Part shown: positions 38,804-47,892 of the stretch, piece by piece
Layout of the letters: the number at the start of each line of letters is the position of its first letter
Numbering within the stretch: position 1 is the first letter of the stretch
Source of the DNA: Streptomyces sp. MMBL 11-1
GTDB taxonomy: Bacteria > Actinomycetota > Actinomycetes > Streptomycetales > Streptomycetaceae
Length of the DNA: 64,000 bases
Direction of reading: 5' to 3'
Assembly: GCF_028622875.1 (NCBI RefSeq)
Contig: NZ_CP117709.1
Coordinates: forward strand, 1,116,001 to 1,180,000
Position numbers and translations under genes: made by a program
The notes under the pieces: generated by a model
Databases searched by the model: none
What the model was told of the DNA's origin: nothing
The model's input: only the letters and a program-made list of their open reading frames with translations

Positions 38804-39742
38804 TTACACCTTGGCGAGGATGTCCACGGCGAAGACCAGGGTGGAGTTCTTCGGGATGGCCTGCTGCTGCTGGTCGCCGAAGGCCTGGTCCGGCGGGATG
38901 ACGAGCAGCACCCGGCTGCCGACCTTCTTGTCGACCAGGCCGTTCTTGAGGCCCTTGAGGGTGACCTGGGACAGCGGGAAGGTCTGGGTCTTGCCCGTGG
39001 TGTACGTGTTGTCGAACTCCTTGGCGCCCTTCCAGATCATGCCGACGTAGTTCACGACGACACTGTCGGACTCCTTGACGACCTCGCCGTCGGACTCCAG
39101 GACGTAGTTGGAGACGAGCTTCTTCGGCGGGTCGCCCTTGGGGATGGTGACCGTCGGGGCCTTGCCGTCGGTCTTCACGCCGACCTTGGGCAGGTCGGCG
39201 TTGTCCTGGGCGACCTCGGCGCCCTTGGCGGAGGCCGGGATCTGGGTGGCCTTCAGAACGTCGACGACGAACACGAGCGTGGCGTTGGGCTTGATGTCCC
39301 CCTGGCCCTGCTCGCCGTAGCCGAGCTCCGGCGGGATGACCAGCTCGACGCGGCTGCCGACCTTCTGGCCGACCAGGCCCTTGTCCCAGCCCTGGATGAC
39401 CATTCCGGCGCCGAGCGTCAGGTCGAAGGGCTGCTTGCGGTCGAAGCTGTTGTCGAACGGCTTGGTGGAGTCCCACGCCTGGCCGAGGTAGTTGACCTGG
39501 ATCGCGTCGCCGTTCTTGAGCTTCGCGCCGTCCCCCGCGCTGATGACTTCGGTCTTCAGCTCCTTGGGCGGGTCACCCTCACCCTTGGACAGGGTGGGCT
39601 TCTCGCCGAACTTGTCGCCCGCGGTGATCGCGGGGACGCCGTTCTTGGACGAGGCGGAGTCGGAGGCCTTGTCGTCGCTGCCGCACGCCACTGCCGACAG
39701 CAGCAGGAGGGGGGCGAGAAGAAGGCCGGCAATTCGGCGCAC
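38804..39742 (-). CDS. Lipoprotein with two FKBP-type isomerase domains
   Basis: A 312-residue exported isomerase. The signal peptide leads to a lipobox-like SAVAC with Cys20 as the anchor. Two FKBP domains follow, at about 80-175 (IQVNYLGQAWDSTKPFDNSF, VIPPELGYGEQGQGDIKPNA) and about 215-310 (VVVNYVGMIWKGAKEFDNTY, VIPPDQAFGDQQQQAIPKNS). The first domain keeps WDKGL and LGYGE aromatic sites; in the second the WDxG is replaced by LKNGL and the loop lacks Tyr, so it may bind without strong catalysis. GTG 39742 has a GAGGAA site. It probably helps fold secreted proteins, many of which pass through the nearby Tat system or Sec. Confidence 0.88.
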   Translation of the reverse strand: MRRIAGLLLAPLLLLSAVACGSDDKASDSASSKNGVPAITAGDKFGEKPTLSKGEGDPPKELKTEVISAGDGAKLKNGDAIQVNYLGQAWDSTKPFDNSFDRKQPFDLTLGAGMVIQGWDKGLVGQKVGSRVELVIPPELGYGEQGQGDIKPNATLVFVVDVLKATQIPASAKGAEVAQDNADLPKVGVKTDGKAPTVTIPKGDPPKKLVSNYVLESDGEVVKESDSVVVNYVGMIWKGAKEFDNTYTTGKTQTFPLSQVTLKGLKNGLVDKKVGSRVLLVIPPDQAFGDQQQQAIPKNSTLVFAVDILAKV

Positions 39743-39900
39743 TGGTTCCTCAGATCTCAGGGGGCACGGTGAATCAGTCCCGCAACACTCTAAGGGCTGT
39801 TCCGTCATCCCTGGCGGGCGCACGACGACGACTGCCGCACCTTCCGGCATTGTCGGAACATCCTCATACGTCCGGTGTGCGGCCCCCTCTGGCACGCGGA

Positions 39901-39937
39901 CGGCCCCGGACCCCAGGACCGGTGGGTCCGGGGGCCG
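39901..39937 (-). terminator. Probable terminator after pafA
   Basis: CGGCCCCGGACCC pairs with GGGTCC and the following G and CCG bases, with one bulged G. It lies 25 bp downstream of the pafA stop, upstream of the FKBP lipoprotein gene. Confidence 0.6.
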
Positions 39938-39961
39938 GGGCCGTGACGCGGTGACGTCGGC

Positions 39962-41323
39962 TCACATGCCGGCGATCAGCTTCTCCACCCGCTCGTCCAC
40001 GGAACGGAACGGGTCCTTGCACAACACCGTGCGCTGCGCCTGGTCGTTGAGCTTGAGGTGGACCCAGTCGACGGTGAAGTCCCTCCGCTGTTCCTGGGCC
40101 CTGCGGATGAAGTCACCGCGCAACCGCGCCCTGGTGGTCTGCGGGGGCACCGACTTGCCCTCGAAGATCTTCAGGTCGTTGCAGATGCGGGCGGTCTGCC
40201 CCTTGCGCTCCAGGAGGTAGAAGAGGCCTCGGCGGCGGTGGATGTCGTGGTAGGCGAGGTCTATCTGGGCGACCCGCGGATTCGACATGGTCATGTTGTG
40301 CTTGGCCCGGTACCGCTCGATGAGCTTGTACTTCATGACCCAGTCGATCTCGGTGTCGATCCGGTCGAGGTCCTCGGCCTCGACCGCGTCCAGGGTGCGG
40401 CCCCACAGCTCCAGGACCTGGTCGACGGTGCCGGTGCGGATGCCCCGGCGCTCGACGAAGTCCACGGCCTTCTCGTAGTACTCCCGCTGGACCTCGATGG
40501 CCGAGGCCTCCCGGCCGCTGGCCAGGCGCACCTTGCGCTGCCCCGTGATGTCGTGGCTGACCTCGCGGATCGCCCGGATCGGGTTCTCCAGGGTCAGGTC
40601 GCGCATCACCGTGCCCGCCTCGATCATGCGGAGCACCAGGTCGGTGGCGCCGACCTTGAGCAGCATGGTGGTCTCGGACATGTTCGAGTCGCCCACGATG
40701 ACGTGGAGGCGACGGTACCGCTCGGCGTCGGCATGGGGTTCGTCGCGGGTGTTGATGATCGGCCGGGAGCGGGTGGTCGCGGAGCTGACGCCCTCCCAGA
40801 TGTGCTCGGCGCGCTGGCTGACGCAGTAGACCGCGCCGCGCGGAGTCTGGAGCACCTTGCCCGCACCGCAGATCAGCTGCCTGGTGACGAGGAACGGAAT
40901 GAGGATGTCCGCGAGCCGGGAGAATTCTCCGTGGCGGGCGACGAGGTAGTTCTCGTGGCAGCCGTAGGAGTTTCCCGCAGAGTCGGTGTTGTTCTTGAAG
41001 AGATAGACGTCGCCCGCGATTCCCTCCTCGTGCAGGCGGCGTTCGGCGTCGACGAGCAGGCCTTCGAGAATGCGCTCGCCCGCCTTGTCGTGCGTGACCA
41101 GTTCGGTCACATTGTCGCATTCGGGGGTTGCATATTCCGGATGCGATCCCACGTCGAGGTAGAGGCGGGCGCCGTTCCGCAGAAAGACATTGCTGCTGCG
41201 GCCCCATGACACAACACGGCGGAAGAGGTAGCGCGCCACTTCGTCAGGTGACAGTCGGCGCTGTCCCCTGAACGTGCACGTGACGCCGTACTCGTTCTCC
41301 AGCCCGAAAATGCGGCGGTCCAT
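39962..41323 (-). CDS. pafA: Pup-protein ligase PafA
   Basis: A 453-residue glutamine-synthetase-like ligase that joins the C-terminal glutamate of Pup to lysines of target proteins using ATP. Catalytic features: [16 protein letters not shown] (metal-binding Glu), [15 protein letters not shown] (catalytic Asp), [40 protein letters not shown] and the C-terminal domain ending [14 protein letters not shown]. The ATG at 41323 lies 9 bp after the MFS gene stop with only a weak AAGG site inside that gene, so it may depend on ribosomes from upstream. It works with Pup, Dop, Arc and PrcAB, encoded 2.5-8 kb to the right. Confidence 0.95.
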   Translation of the reverse strand: MDRRIFGLENEYGVTCTFRGQRRLSPDEVARYLFRRVVSWGRSSNVFLRNGARLYLDVGSHPEYATPECDNVTELVTHDKAGERILEGLLVDAERRLHEEGIAGDVYLFKNNTDSAGNSYGCHENYLVARHGEFSRLADILIPFLVTRQLICGAGKVLQTPRGAVYCVSQRAEHIWEGVSSATTRSRPIINTRDEPHADAERYRRLHVIVGDSNMSETTMLLKVGATDLVLRMIEAGTVMRDLTLENPIRAIREVSHDITGQRKVRLASGREASAIEVQREYYEKAVDFVERRGIRTGTVDQVLELWGRTLDAVEAEDLDRIDTEIDWVMKYKLIERYRAKHNMTMSNPRVAQIDLAYHDIHRRRGLFYLLERKGQTARICNDLKIFEGKSVPPQTTRARLRGDFIRRAQEQRRDFTVDWVHLKLNDQAQRTVLCKDPFRSVDERVEKLIAGM

Positions 41324-41332
41324 GACTGAACA

Positions 41333-42592
41333 TTACGCCTTATGGCCTGAGCTGAAACCGGGTTCGACGGCACCGTTTCGATCATTTTCCGAACCCGTCA
41401 CGACGGCGGGCGTACGGGAGGCGCCCCCGAGGACCTTCCCGGTGGCCAGCAGGACCACCAGGGCGGCCGCTCCCCCGGCCCCCGCGACGGCGAAGCTCCA
41501 GGCGGTCGAGCCGAGTTCGACGGCCGGCCCCGCGACGGCCGTGCCGGCTGCCGCGCCTACGCCGAACGTGGTGACGAGCCAGGAGAACGCCTCGGTCACC
41601 GTGCCGCGCGGGGCATGCCGGTCGACCACGATGAAGGAGCAGGCGATGGCCGGTGCGAGAAACACTCCGGCGAGAGCGGCGAGGGCGGTCATGACGGGCA
41701 CCGAGGGGGTGAGGGTCAACGGCAGATAGCCCAGCGCCAGCAGCCCGACGATGACCCGCAGCCGCTTCTCGGGGGCGCCGGCCCACTGCCGCGCCCCGTA
41801 GCCGAGTCCTCCGATCAGCGCGCCGAGCCCGAGCGCGGCCATCAGCCACCCGTACACCGATTCCCTGCCGTGGTCGTCGGCGTACGCCACCCCGGCCACC
41901 GTGATGGAGCCGAGGGCGAGCCCGACGAAGAAGAACGCGCCGAGCAGGGCGAGGAGTCCGGGCGAGCGCAGGGCGCCCAGCCAGTGGGCCTCACGGGGAG
42001 CGGAGCGCCAGGTGCGCGAGGGCTCGGACAGGACGACCGAGAGGGCGCCGAGGACGCCGATGGCGTTGATGACGAGCAGCGCGGCGGCCGGGGACCAGAG
42101 CGAGACGAGCAGCGTCACCAGGAGCGGGCCGACGGTGAACATGATCTCCTGCGCCACGGCGTCCAGGGCGTAGGCCCGGTGCACCTGCCCCTCCCCCTTG
42201 AGAACGCTGGGCCACAGGGCCCGCAGACCGCCCTCCAGCGGCGGTGTGGCGACCCCGGCGACGACGACGGCGAGGTAGGCCAGCGGGAGCGAGCCGAGGC
42301 CGGTGAGGGCCAGCAGAGCCATTCCGAGCGCGGAGAGCGCGGCGGCCGGCAGCTGGACACGCGGCTGCCCGTACAGGTCGACCGCTCGGCCGAGCAGCGG
42401 CTGCCCGACGGCGGTGGCCAGTCCGTAGGCGGCGGCGAGCGCGCCGGCCAGCGTGTAGCTGCCGCCCTCCGCCCGGGTGAACAGCACGATCGCGATGTGC
42501 GCGGTGCCGTTGGGCAGCCGCCCCACCAGGGTGCCCGTCAGCAGCCGGGCGGCGTGCCGCGCCCGGAGGATCTCCAGATATCCCGCGGCCAT
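41333..42592 (-). CDS. MFS transporter
   Basis: A 419-residue inner-membrane transporter with 12 hydrophobic segments. The loop after helix 2 reads LGRAVDLYGQPRV, a degenerate MFS signature, and the protein starts MAAGYLEILRARHAARLLTG. The substrate is unknown. ATG 42592 has a GGAGAGG site. It lies directly upstream of pafA with a 9-bp gap, so pafA is probably on its transcript. It is divergent from a LacI regulator, with inverted repeats between, which suggests LacI control of both. Confidence 0.85.
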   Translation of the reverse strand: MAAGYLEILRARHAARLLTGTLVGRLPNGTAHIAIVLFTRAEGGSYTLAGALAAAYGLATAVGQPLLGRAVDLYGQPRVQLPAAALSALGMALLALTGLGSLPLAYLAVVVAGVATPPLEGGLRALWPSVLKGEGQVHRAYALDAVAQEIMFTVGPLLVTLLVSLWSPAAALLVINAIGVLGALSVVLSEPSRTWRSAPREAHWLGALRSPGLLALLGAFFFVGLALGSITVAGVAYADDHGRESVYGWLMAALGLGALIGGLGYGARQWAGAPEKRLRVIVGLLALGYLPLTLTPSVPVMTALAALAGVFLAPAIACSFIVVDRHAPRGTVTEAFSWLVTTFGVGAAAGTAVAGPAVELGSTAWSFAVAGAGGAAALVVLLATGKVLGGASRTPAVVTGSENDRNGAVEPGFSSGHKA

Positions 42593-42624
42593 GTCCGCCC
42601 CTCTCCACCCCGGCACCCCGAGGT

Positions 42625-42652
42625 GTTACGTATAACGTCGAGGCTCATACGT
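42625..42652. promoter_or_regulatory. Inverted repeats between the MFS and lacI-type genes
   Basis: GTTACGTATAAC (42625-42636) has GTTA/TAAC arms, and ACGTAT (42628-42633) pairs with ATACGT (42647-42652). They lie 33 bp from the MFS start and 63 bp from the LacI start, a likely LacI operator. Confidence 0.5.
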
Positions 42653-42714
42653 ACCATGTGCGCAGTTCGCGGGTCCACCTCGCGGCGTTACGGACATCCC
42701 GCACGGAGGCACGA

Positions 42715-43749
42715 GTGACCAGCGCGCAGCAGCCCGTCCCCGCCCGGCCCACCAGCCGCGACGTGGCCCGTGCGGCGGGCGTCTCCCAGGCGACGGTCTC
42801 CCTGGTGCTCGGCGAGAAGTGGCCGGGCAGGGTGTCGGAGACCACGGCCCAGCGGGTCCGGGACACCGCGGCGGAGATCGGCTACCGGCCCAATCTGGCG
42901 GCCCGCAGTCTCCGGCTCGGCCGCACCAGGACCGCGCTGCTGGTGGTTCCCGCGCTCACCAACGAGTTCTTCGCACGGGTGTACGCCGGGGCTGCGGCGC
43001 TCGCCGCCGAGCACGACTTCGGCGTGGTGCTCTACCCCTCGCCGGACGGCACGGGCCCGGCCCGGGACCCGTTCGCCTCCGCCCGCGCCGCGCTCGACGG
43101 GGTCATCGCGTCCTCGATGGCCGCCGACGCTCTGGGCGCGCTGCACGGGGCGGATCTGCCGCTGGTGATGCTGGACAGCGATCCATCGGACCCCGGGCCC
43201 GCCGCCCATGTGAACCTGGACATCGCGGACGGGATGCGACAGGTGACGGATCATCTGCTGGGGCTCGGCCACCGCCGCTTCCTGCATCTGGCGTCCGCCG
43301 TGGACACCTGGACGTTCGCGGTGCGCGCCGAGGCGCTGCGCGACGTGCTGGGAACGGCGGGGGACGCGACGGTGCGCACGGTGCGCGCCCCGCTGGACGT
43401 ACGGGCGGGGCGCGAGGCGGCGGAACAGGCCCTGTCCGTCCCCGGGGACCGGCCCACCGCGATCGTCTGCGACGACGACATTCTGGCCGCCGGCGCGTGC
43501 AAGGCGGCCCGCAGGCTCGGGCTGCGGGTGCCGGAGGAGCTGTCGGTCACCGGGTTCGACGACCTCGCCCTGGCCACCGCGCTGGAGCCGGAGCTGACCA
43601 CGGTGCGGTTGCCGGCGGAGCAGGTCGGGGAGAGGGGCATGGAGGCCCTGCTCACGGTGCTGGACGGCCGTCCCGTCCAGCAGGACGGTCTGCCGGTCCG
43701 GCTCGTCGTACGCGGCTCCACGGCGCCGCCGCCCGCAGGCCGGGCATGA
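42715..43749 (+). CDS. LacI family transcriptional regulator
   Basis: A 344-residue repressor. The LacI helix-turn-helix is SRDVARAAGVSQATVSLVLG with the hinge helix NLAARSLRLG; the effector domain has LLVVPALTNEFFARVYAGAA, ASSMAADALGALHGADLPLV and SVTGFDDLALATALEPELTT, typical of sugar-binding LacI proteins. GTG 42715 follows GGAGG. It is divergent from the MFS gene and is its likely regulator; because pafA follows the MFS gene, the repressor might also affect pupylation. The effector is unknown. Confidence 0.9.
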   Translation: MTSAQQPVPARPTSRDVARAAGVSQATVSLVLGEKWPGRVSETTAQRVRDTAAEIGYRPNLAARSLRLGRTRTALLVVPALTNEFFARVYAGAAALAAEHDFGVVLYPSPDGTGPARDPFASARAALDGVIASSMAADALGALHGADLPLVMLDSDPSDPGPAAHVNLDIADGMRQVTDHLLGLGHRRFLHLASAVDTWTFAVRAEALRDVLGTAGDATVRTVRAPLDVRAGREAAEQALSVPGDRPTAIVCDDDILAAGACKAARRLGLRVPEELSVTGFDDLALATALEPELTTVRLPAEQVGERGMEALLTVLDGRPVQQDGLPVRLVVRGSTAPPPAGRA

Positions 43750-43750
43750 C

Positions 43751-43780
43751 GGCGCCCCCGGGCCGGGACCCGGGGGCGCC
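43751..43780. terminator. Bidirectional terminator between the lacI-type gene and prcA
   Basis: A perfect 12-bp stem (GGCGCCCCCGGG with its complement) with a 6-nt loop lies in the 37-bp gap between convergent stops. Confidence 0.9.
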
Positions 43781-43786
43781 GCTCGT

Positions 43787-44590
43787 CTACTTGTCCGTCT
43801 CCTCCGCCGAGCCGGGGGCGGTGTCGGTGCTGTCCGTGCTGTCGGTGTCCTCGGTGTCGGACGGGGCGTCCGTCGGCGTGCTGCCGGCGGCTTCCGTGTC
43901 CAGCAGCCGGGCCAGCTGACGACCGACGATCCGCTTGAACTTGCGCTGCTGGGGGCGGGTGCGGTCCAGGACCGCGACCTCCAGGCGCTCCGCCGGGATC
44001 TCCCGCTCGCCGCCGCCGGGCTCGCGCGAGAGCGCCTGGACGGCCAGCTTGAGCGCCTCGGCGAGGGTCATGCCGTCGCGGTGGCGCTGGTCGAGGAAGC
44101 TGCTGATCTGCTCGGAGTTGCCGCCGACCGCGACCGAGCCGTGCTCGTCCACGATCGAGCCGTCGTGCGGCAGCCGGTAGATCTGGTCGCCCTCGGCCGC
44201 GCTGCCGACCTCGGCGACCACCAGTTCCACCTCGTACGGCTTCTCGGCAGCGCTGGAGAAGATGGTGCCGAGCGTCTGGGCGTAGACGTTGGCCAGCCCA
44301 CGGGCCGTCACATCGTCCCGGTCGTAGGTGTATCCGCGCAGATCGGCGTAGCGCACACCGCCGATGCGGAGGTTCTCGTACTCGTTGTACTTGCCGGCGG
44401 CGGCGAAGCCGATCCGGTCATAGATCTCGCTGAACTTGTGCAGTGCGCGGGACGGGTTCTCGCCGACGAACACAATGCCGTCGGCATACTGCAGCACAAC
44501 AAGGCTGCGACCACGGGCGATGCCCTTGCGGGCGTATTCCGCCCGGTCGGCCATGGCCTGCTGGGGTGAGACATAGAACGGCGTCGACAC
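43787..44590 (-). CDS. prcA: 20S proteasome alpha subunit
   Basis: A 267-residue gate-forming subunit of the 20S proteasome. It starts [20 protein letters not shown], the gating peptide and H0 helix, then [20 protein letters not shown]. The alpha-subunit fold continues through [20 protein letters not shown] to [18 protein letters not shown]. The C-terminal 30 residues are Thr/Asp/Ser-rich. GTG 44590 has an AAAGGG site. It follows prcB by 55 bp on the same strand, so both are made together. Arc docks on the alpha ring through its C-terminal motif. Confidence 0.95.
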   Translation of the reverse strand: MSTPFYVSPQQAMADRAEYARKGIARGRSLVVLQYADGIVFVGENPSRALHKFSEIYDRIGFAAAGKYNEYENLRIGGVRYADLRGYTYDRDDVTARGLANVYAQTLGTIFSSAAEKPYEVELVVAEVGSAAEGDQIYRLPHDGSIVDEHGSVAVGGNSEQISSFLDQRHRDGMTLAEALKLAVQALSREPGGGEREIPAERLEVAVLDRTRPQQRKFKRIVGRQLARLLDTEAAGSTPTDAPSDTEDTDSTDSTDTAPGSAEETDK

Positions 44591-44645
44591 CGGCTATCCG
44601 TCCCTTTCTGTCAGTGACGAGTGCGTCTGAGGCTGGAGGTCCGGA

Positions 44646-45491
44646 TCAGAGCAGCGCGGCGCGCGGGCCGTCGGGCTGCTCGAGTCGGCGTTCCAGGATG
44701 GAGCGCGCGATCTCGGAGGACTCCTGGTCGGTCAGCCTCCGGAAGCCTTCGTCGGTGATGACGGTGACGATCGGGAAGATGCGGCGCGCCACGTCCGGGC
44801 CGCCGGTCGCCGAGTCGTCGTCCGCCGCGTCGTACAGCGCCTGCACGACCAGGGTGAGGGCCTGCTCCTCCGTCAGGTCCTCGCGGTAGAGCTTCTTCAT
44901 CGCGTTGCGGGCGAAGATCGACCCGGAGCCGGTGGCCGCGTAACCGCTCTCCTCGGTGCGGCCGCCGGTGACGTCGTAGGAGAAGATGCGGCCCTTCTCG
45001 CGGTCGACGTCGTAACCCGCGAAGAGGGGCACCACGGCGAGGCCCTGCATGGCCATGGCGAGGTTGCTGCGGATCATGGTGGAGAGGCGGTTGGCCTTGC
45101 CCTCCAGGGAGAGCTGGGCTCCCTCGACCTTCTCGAAGTGCTCCAGCTCCAGCTGGAACAGCTTGACCATCTCCACGGCCAGGCCGGCGGTGCCGGCGAT
45201 GCCCACCGCGGAGTACTCGTCGGCGGGGAAGACCTTCTGCATGTCGCGCGAGGCGATCATGTTGCCCATGGTGGCGCGCCGGTCGCCGGCCAGGACCACA
45301 CCACCGGGGAAGGACGCCGAGACGATGGTCGTCCCGTGCGGCGCCTCGATGGCCCCCTGGAGCGGCGGCAGGCTCCGGTTGCCCGGGAGCATCTCGGGCG
45401 ACTGGTCGGACAGGAAGTCCATGAACGAGGACGAACCCGGCGTCAGGAAGGCAGCTGGTAGACGCCCGGTGCTACGAGTGTTGGCTTCCAC
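44646..45491 (-). CDS. prcB: 20S proteasome beta subunit
   Basis: A 281-residue catalytic proteasome subunit made as a precursor. The propeptide is residues 1-53; cleavage at [13 protein letters not shown] exposes Thr54, the nucleophile. Lys and Asp of the active site are in [20 protein letters not shown] and the tail is [21 protein letters not shown] 45491 has a GGAGGG ribosome site. The first 49 bp overlap, in another frame, the end of the endonuclease-VII remnant upstream. No bacterial signal for secretion; it assembles with PrcA in the cytoplasm. Confidence 0.95.
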   Translation of the reverse strand: MEANTRSTGRLPAAFLTPGSSSFMDFLSDQSPEMLPGNRSLPPLQGAIEAPHGTTIVSASFPGGVVLAGDRRATMGNMIASRDMQKVFPADEYSAVGIAGTAGLAVEMVKLFQLELEHFEKVEGAQLSLEGKANRLSTMIRSNLAMAMQGLAVVPLFAGYDVDREKGRIFSYDVTGGRTEESGYAATGSGSIFARNAMKKLYREDLTEEQALTLVVQALYDAADDDSATGGPDVARRIFPIVTVITDEGFRRLTDQESSEIARSILERRLEQPDGPRAALL

Positions 45492-45650
45492 GCGTTTCCC
45501 TCCACGTATGCGATGGCCCTGCGCAAGAGAGTCAGGATCATCCCCCAACTTGCCGATGGCCGAATTGCAGTTGAAGCAAGTACGTACGCCACGGACCCTA
45601 CCCGCCCGGCGGGAGTGATCCACATGTTCGGAGTGGGTTATCCGCACCAA
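45443..45650 (-). pseudogene. Remnant of an endonuclease-VII-like gene
   Basis: On the minus strand the frame [20 protein letters not shown], then [15 protein letters not shown], is the HNH core of recombination-endonuclease-VII-like proteins. One base later, in another frame, it goes on as [20 protein letters not shown] and VYQLPS with a stop at 45443, the expected end of such proteins. A single extra base near 45521-45524 explains the shift. The N-terminal half, including the first Cys pair, is missing; that space holds a hairpin. Related actinobacteria have this gene intact between pup and prcB, as I recall. The end overlaps prcB by 49 bp. Confidence 0.75.
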
Positions 45651-45687
45651 TCCGGCGGGACCGGGAGCCGGCCCCGGGTCGGTGGGC

Positions 45688-45725
45688 GGGGTGACGGCGC
45701 CCGCCGCGGCGAACGCCGTCACCCC
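45688..45725 (-). terminator. Hairpin downstream of pup
   Basis: GGGGTGACGGCG pairs perfectly with CGCCGTCACCCC (12 bp, 14-nt loop), 73 bp past the pup stop. It could end or weaken transcription before prcBA. Confidence 0.8.
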
Positions 45726-45797
45726 TTTCACCCCTCAAAATCTGCGCGGGTGTTCGCGTGAGCACCCGGAACACCTCCGAATGTTCACACTGGTGAA

Positions 45798-46016
45798 CTA
45801 CTGTCCACCCTTTTGAACGAAGGATCGGACGAAATCCTCGGCATTCTCTTCGAGGACGTCGTCGATCTCGTCCAGGACCGAGTCGACGTCGTCGCTCAGC
45901 TTCTCCTGGCGCTCCGCGAGGTCCTCGGACGCCTGCGCGTCCTGCGCCTGCTCCTCGACCTCCTCGGTGGAACGTGTCGCCTTCTGCTGTCCGCCGCCGG
46001 TGTCCTTGGTCGCCAT
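45798..46016 (-). CDS. pup: Prokaryotic ubiquitin-like protein Pup
   Basis: A 72-residue, largely unstructured tag protein: MATKDTGGGQQKATRSTEEV at the start, a helical middle (EDLAERQEKLSDDVDSVLDE) that binds the Arc coiled coil, and the end SFVQKGGQ. The C-terminal Gln means that Dop must deamidate it to Glu before PafA can attach it. The ATG at 46016 follows GGGGTGAG; an ATG 9 bp upstream is less likely. dop lies 130 bp upstream on the same strand. Confidence 0.97.
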   Translation of the reverse strand: MATKDTGGGQQKATRSTEEVEEQAQDAQASEDLAERQEKLSDDVDSVLDEIDDVLEENAEDFVRSFVQKGGQ

Positions 46017-46146
46017 GTAGCTCACCCCGCTCGGTTCGAAGCAATCGAAGCTCTTGATCAGACCCTACCCACGGGGTCCGACATTTGACCCGGTGGTTGA
46101 GGCAACGCCCGCGCCTCGGATGATTGATTCCCAGCCCGGAGGCCTT

Positions 46147-47658
46147 TCAGCCGCCCGACAGCACGCGGACCAGCTCCTCCGCCGTCCGGCAGCGGTCCAG
46201 CAGCCCCTTGACGTGCTCCTTCGTGCCGCGCAGCGGTTCCAGGGTGGGCACCCGCTGCAGGGAGTCGCGGTCCGGCAGGTCGAAGATCACCGAGTCCCAC
46301 GAGGCCGCCGCCACGTCGTCGGCGTACTGCTCCAGGCACCGCCCGCGGAAGTAGGCCCTGGTGTCCTCCGGGGGCTTCGTACGGGCCCTGGCGACCTCGT
46401 CCTCGTTCAGCAGGCGCTTCATCTTCCCGCGGGCCGCCAGGCGGTTGTAGAGGCCCTTGTCGGGCCGTACGTCCGCGTACTGGAGATCCACCAGATGCAG
46501 CCGGGGCGCGTCCCAGTCCAGCGCGTCGCGGCGGCGGTAGCCCTCCATGAGCTCCCGCTTGGCGATCCAGTCCAGCTCGCCCGCCAGGCTCATCGGATCG
46601 GTCTCCAGCCGATTGAGGGTGTCCTCCCAGCGGGTCAGGATGTCCTTGGTCTGCTCGTCGGCGTCCGCGCCGTACCGCTCGTCGACGTACTTGCGGGCCA
46701 GCTCGAAGTACTCCATCTGGAGCTGGACCGCGGTGAGCGTCCGGCCGCTGCGGAGCGTGATCAGCTGCCGGAGGTCCGGGTCGTGGGAGACCTGGTGCAG
46801 GGTGCGCACGGGCTGGTCGACCGCGAGGTCGACGTTGATGAAGGCGTCCTCGATCATGGCCAGCACCAGGGACGTGGTGCCGAGCTTGAGGTAGGTGGAG
46901 ATCTCCGAGAGGTTGGCGTCACCGATGATCACATGGAGCCGGCGATACTTCTCGGCGTCGGAGTGCGGCTCGTCCCGGGTGTTGATGATGGGGCGCTTGA
47001 GCGTGGTCTCCAGGCCGACCTCGACCTCGAAGTAGTCGGCGCGCTGGCTGATCTGGAAGCCGTGCTCGTTGCCGTCCTGGCCGATGCCGACCCGGCCCGC
47101 ACCCGTGACGACCTGGCGCGAAACGAAGAACGGCGTCAGGTGGCGCACGATGTCCGAGAACGGCGTCTCCCGCCGCATGAGGTAGTTCTCGTGCGTGCCG
47201 TAGGAGGCGCCCTTGTTGTCGGTGTTGTTCTTGTAGAGGTGGATCGGCTGCGCGCCGGGGATCGCGGCCGCCCGCTCGGCGGCCTCCGCCATGACCCGTT
47301 CGCCGGCCTTGTCCCAGAGCACCGCGTCGCGCGGATTGGTGATCTCCGGGGAGCTGTATTCGGGGTGCGCGTGGTCGACGTACAGCCGGGCGCCGTTGGT
47401 GAGGATGACATTGGCCAGGCCGATGTCCTCGTCGGTGAGCTGACTGGAGTCGGCGGTCTCCCGGGCGAGGTCGAAGCCTCGCGCGTCACGCAGCGGGTTC
47501 TCCTCCTCGAAGTCCCAGCGGGCGCGTCGCGCCCGGTGCATCGCCGCCGCGTAGGCGTTGACGATCTGGGACGAGGTGAGCATGGCATTGGCGTTGGGGT
47601 GGCCGGGGACGGAGATCCCGTACTCCGTCTCGATGCCCATTACTCGCCGTACGGTCAT
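46147..47658 (-). CDS. dop: Pup deamidase/depupylase Dop
   Basis: A 503-residue paralogue of PafA that deamidates the C-terminal Gln of Pup and removes Pup from substrates. Catalytic marks: [55 protein letters not shown] and [20 protein letters not shown]. Between the first Glu motif and VDHAHPEY is the longer Dop-type insertion (about residues 40-80) that PafA lacks. The ATG at 47658 has a GGAGGG site. It lies between arc and pup, in the usual order. Confidence 0.95.
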   Translation of the reverse strand: MTVRRVMGIETEYGISVPGHPNANAMLTSSQIVNAYAAAMHRARRARWDFEEENPLRDARGFDLARETADSSQLTDEDIGLANVILTNGARLYVDHAHPEYSSPEITNPRDAVLWDKAGERVMAEAAERAAAIPGAQPIHLYKNNTDNKGASYGTHENYLMRRETPFSDIVRHLTPFFVSRQVVTGAGRVGIGQDGNEHGFQISQRADYFEVEVGLETTLKRPIINTRDEPHSDAEKYRRLHVIIGDANLSEISTYLKLGTTSLVLAMIEDAFINVDLAVDQPVRTLHQVSHDPDLRQLITLRSGRTLTAVQLQMEYFELARKYVDERYGADADEQTKDILTRWEDTLNRLETDPMSLAGELDWIAKRELMEGYRRRDALDWDAPRLHLVDLQYADVRPDKGLYNRLAARGKMKRLLNEDEVARARTKPPEDTRAYFRGRCLEQYADDVAAASWDSVIFDLPDRDSLQRVPTLEPLRGTKEHVKGLLDRCRTAEELVRVLSGG

Positions 47659-47848
47659 GCGGCCCTCCTTGCCCGGCGTCGGCCCCTCCGGGAACGACGC
47701 TCAAGTACCGCTGCTGTGTCCGGTGCGTATGCGGTGCCCGTCACCGCACTGCGCGACTCGGCGGTACCGCAGAGCCTAGAGCGCCTCTGCGCCGGCGGGG
47801 AGATCAATCACGACATTGCTCCGGCACGGCCGGAACGGGGTAATGAAA

Positions 47849-47884
47849 CCGGCTGCGGAGGCCCCTGGGGGCTTCCGCAGCCGG
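47849..47884 (-). terminator. Hairpin after arc
   Basis: CCGGCTGCGGA pairs with TCCGCAGCCGG and the inner GGCCCC with GGGGGC, leaving a very small loop. It lies 8 bp past the arc stop and ahead of dop, so dop-pup probably has a promoter of its own. Confidence 0.8.
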
Positions 47885-47892
47885 TCCGCGTA

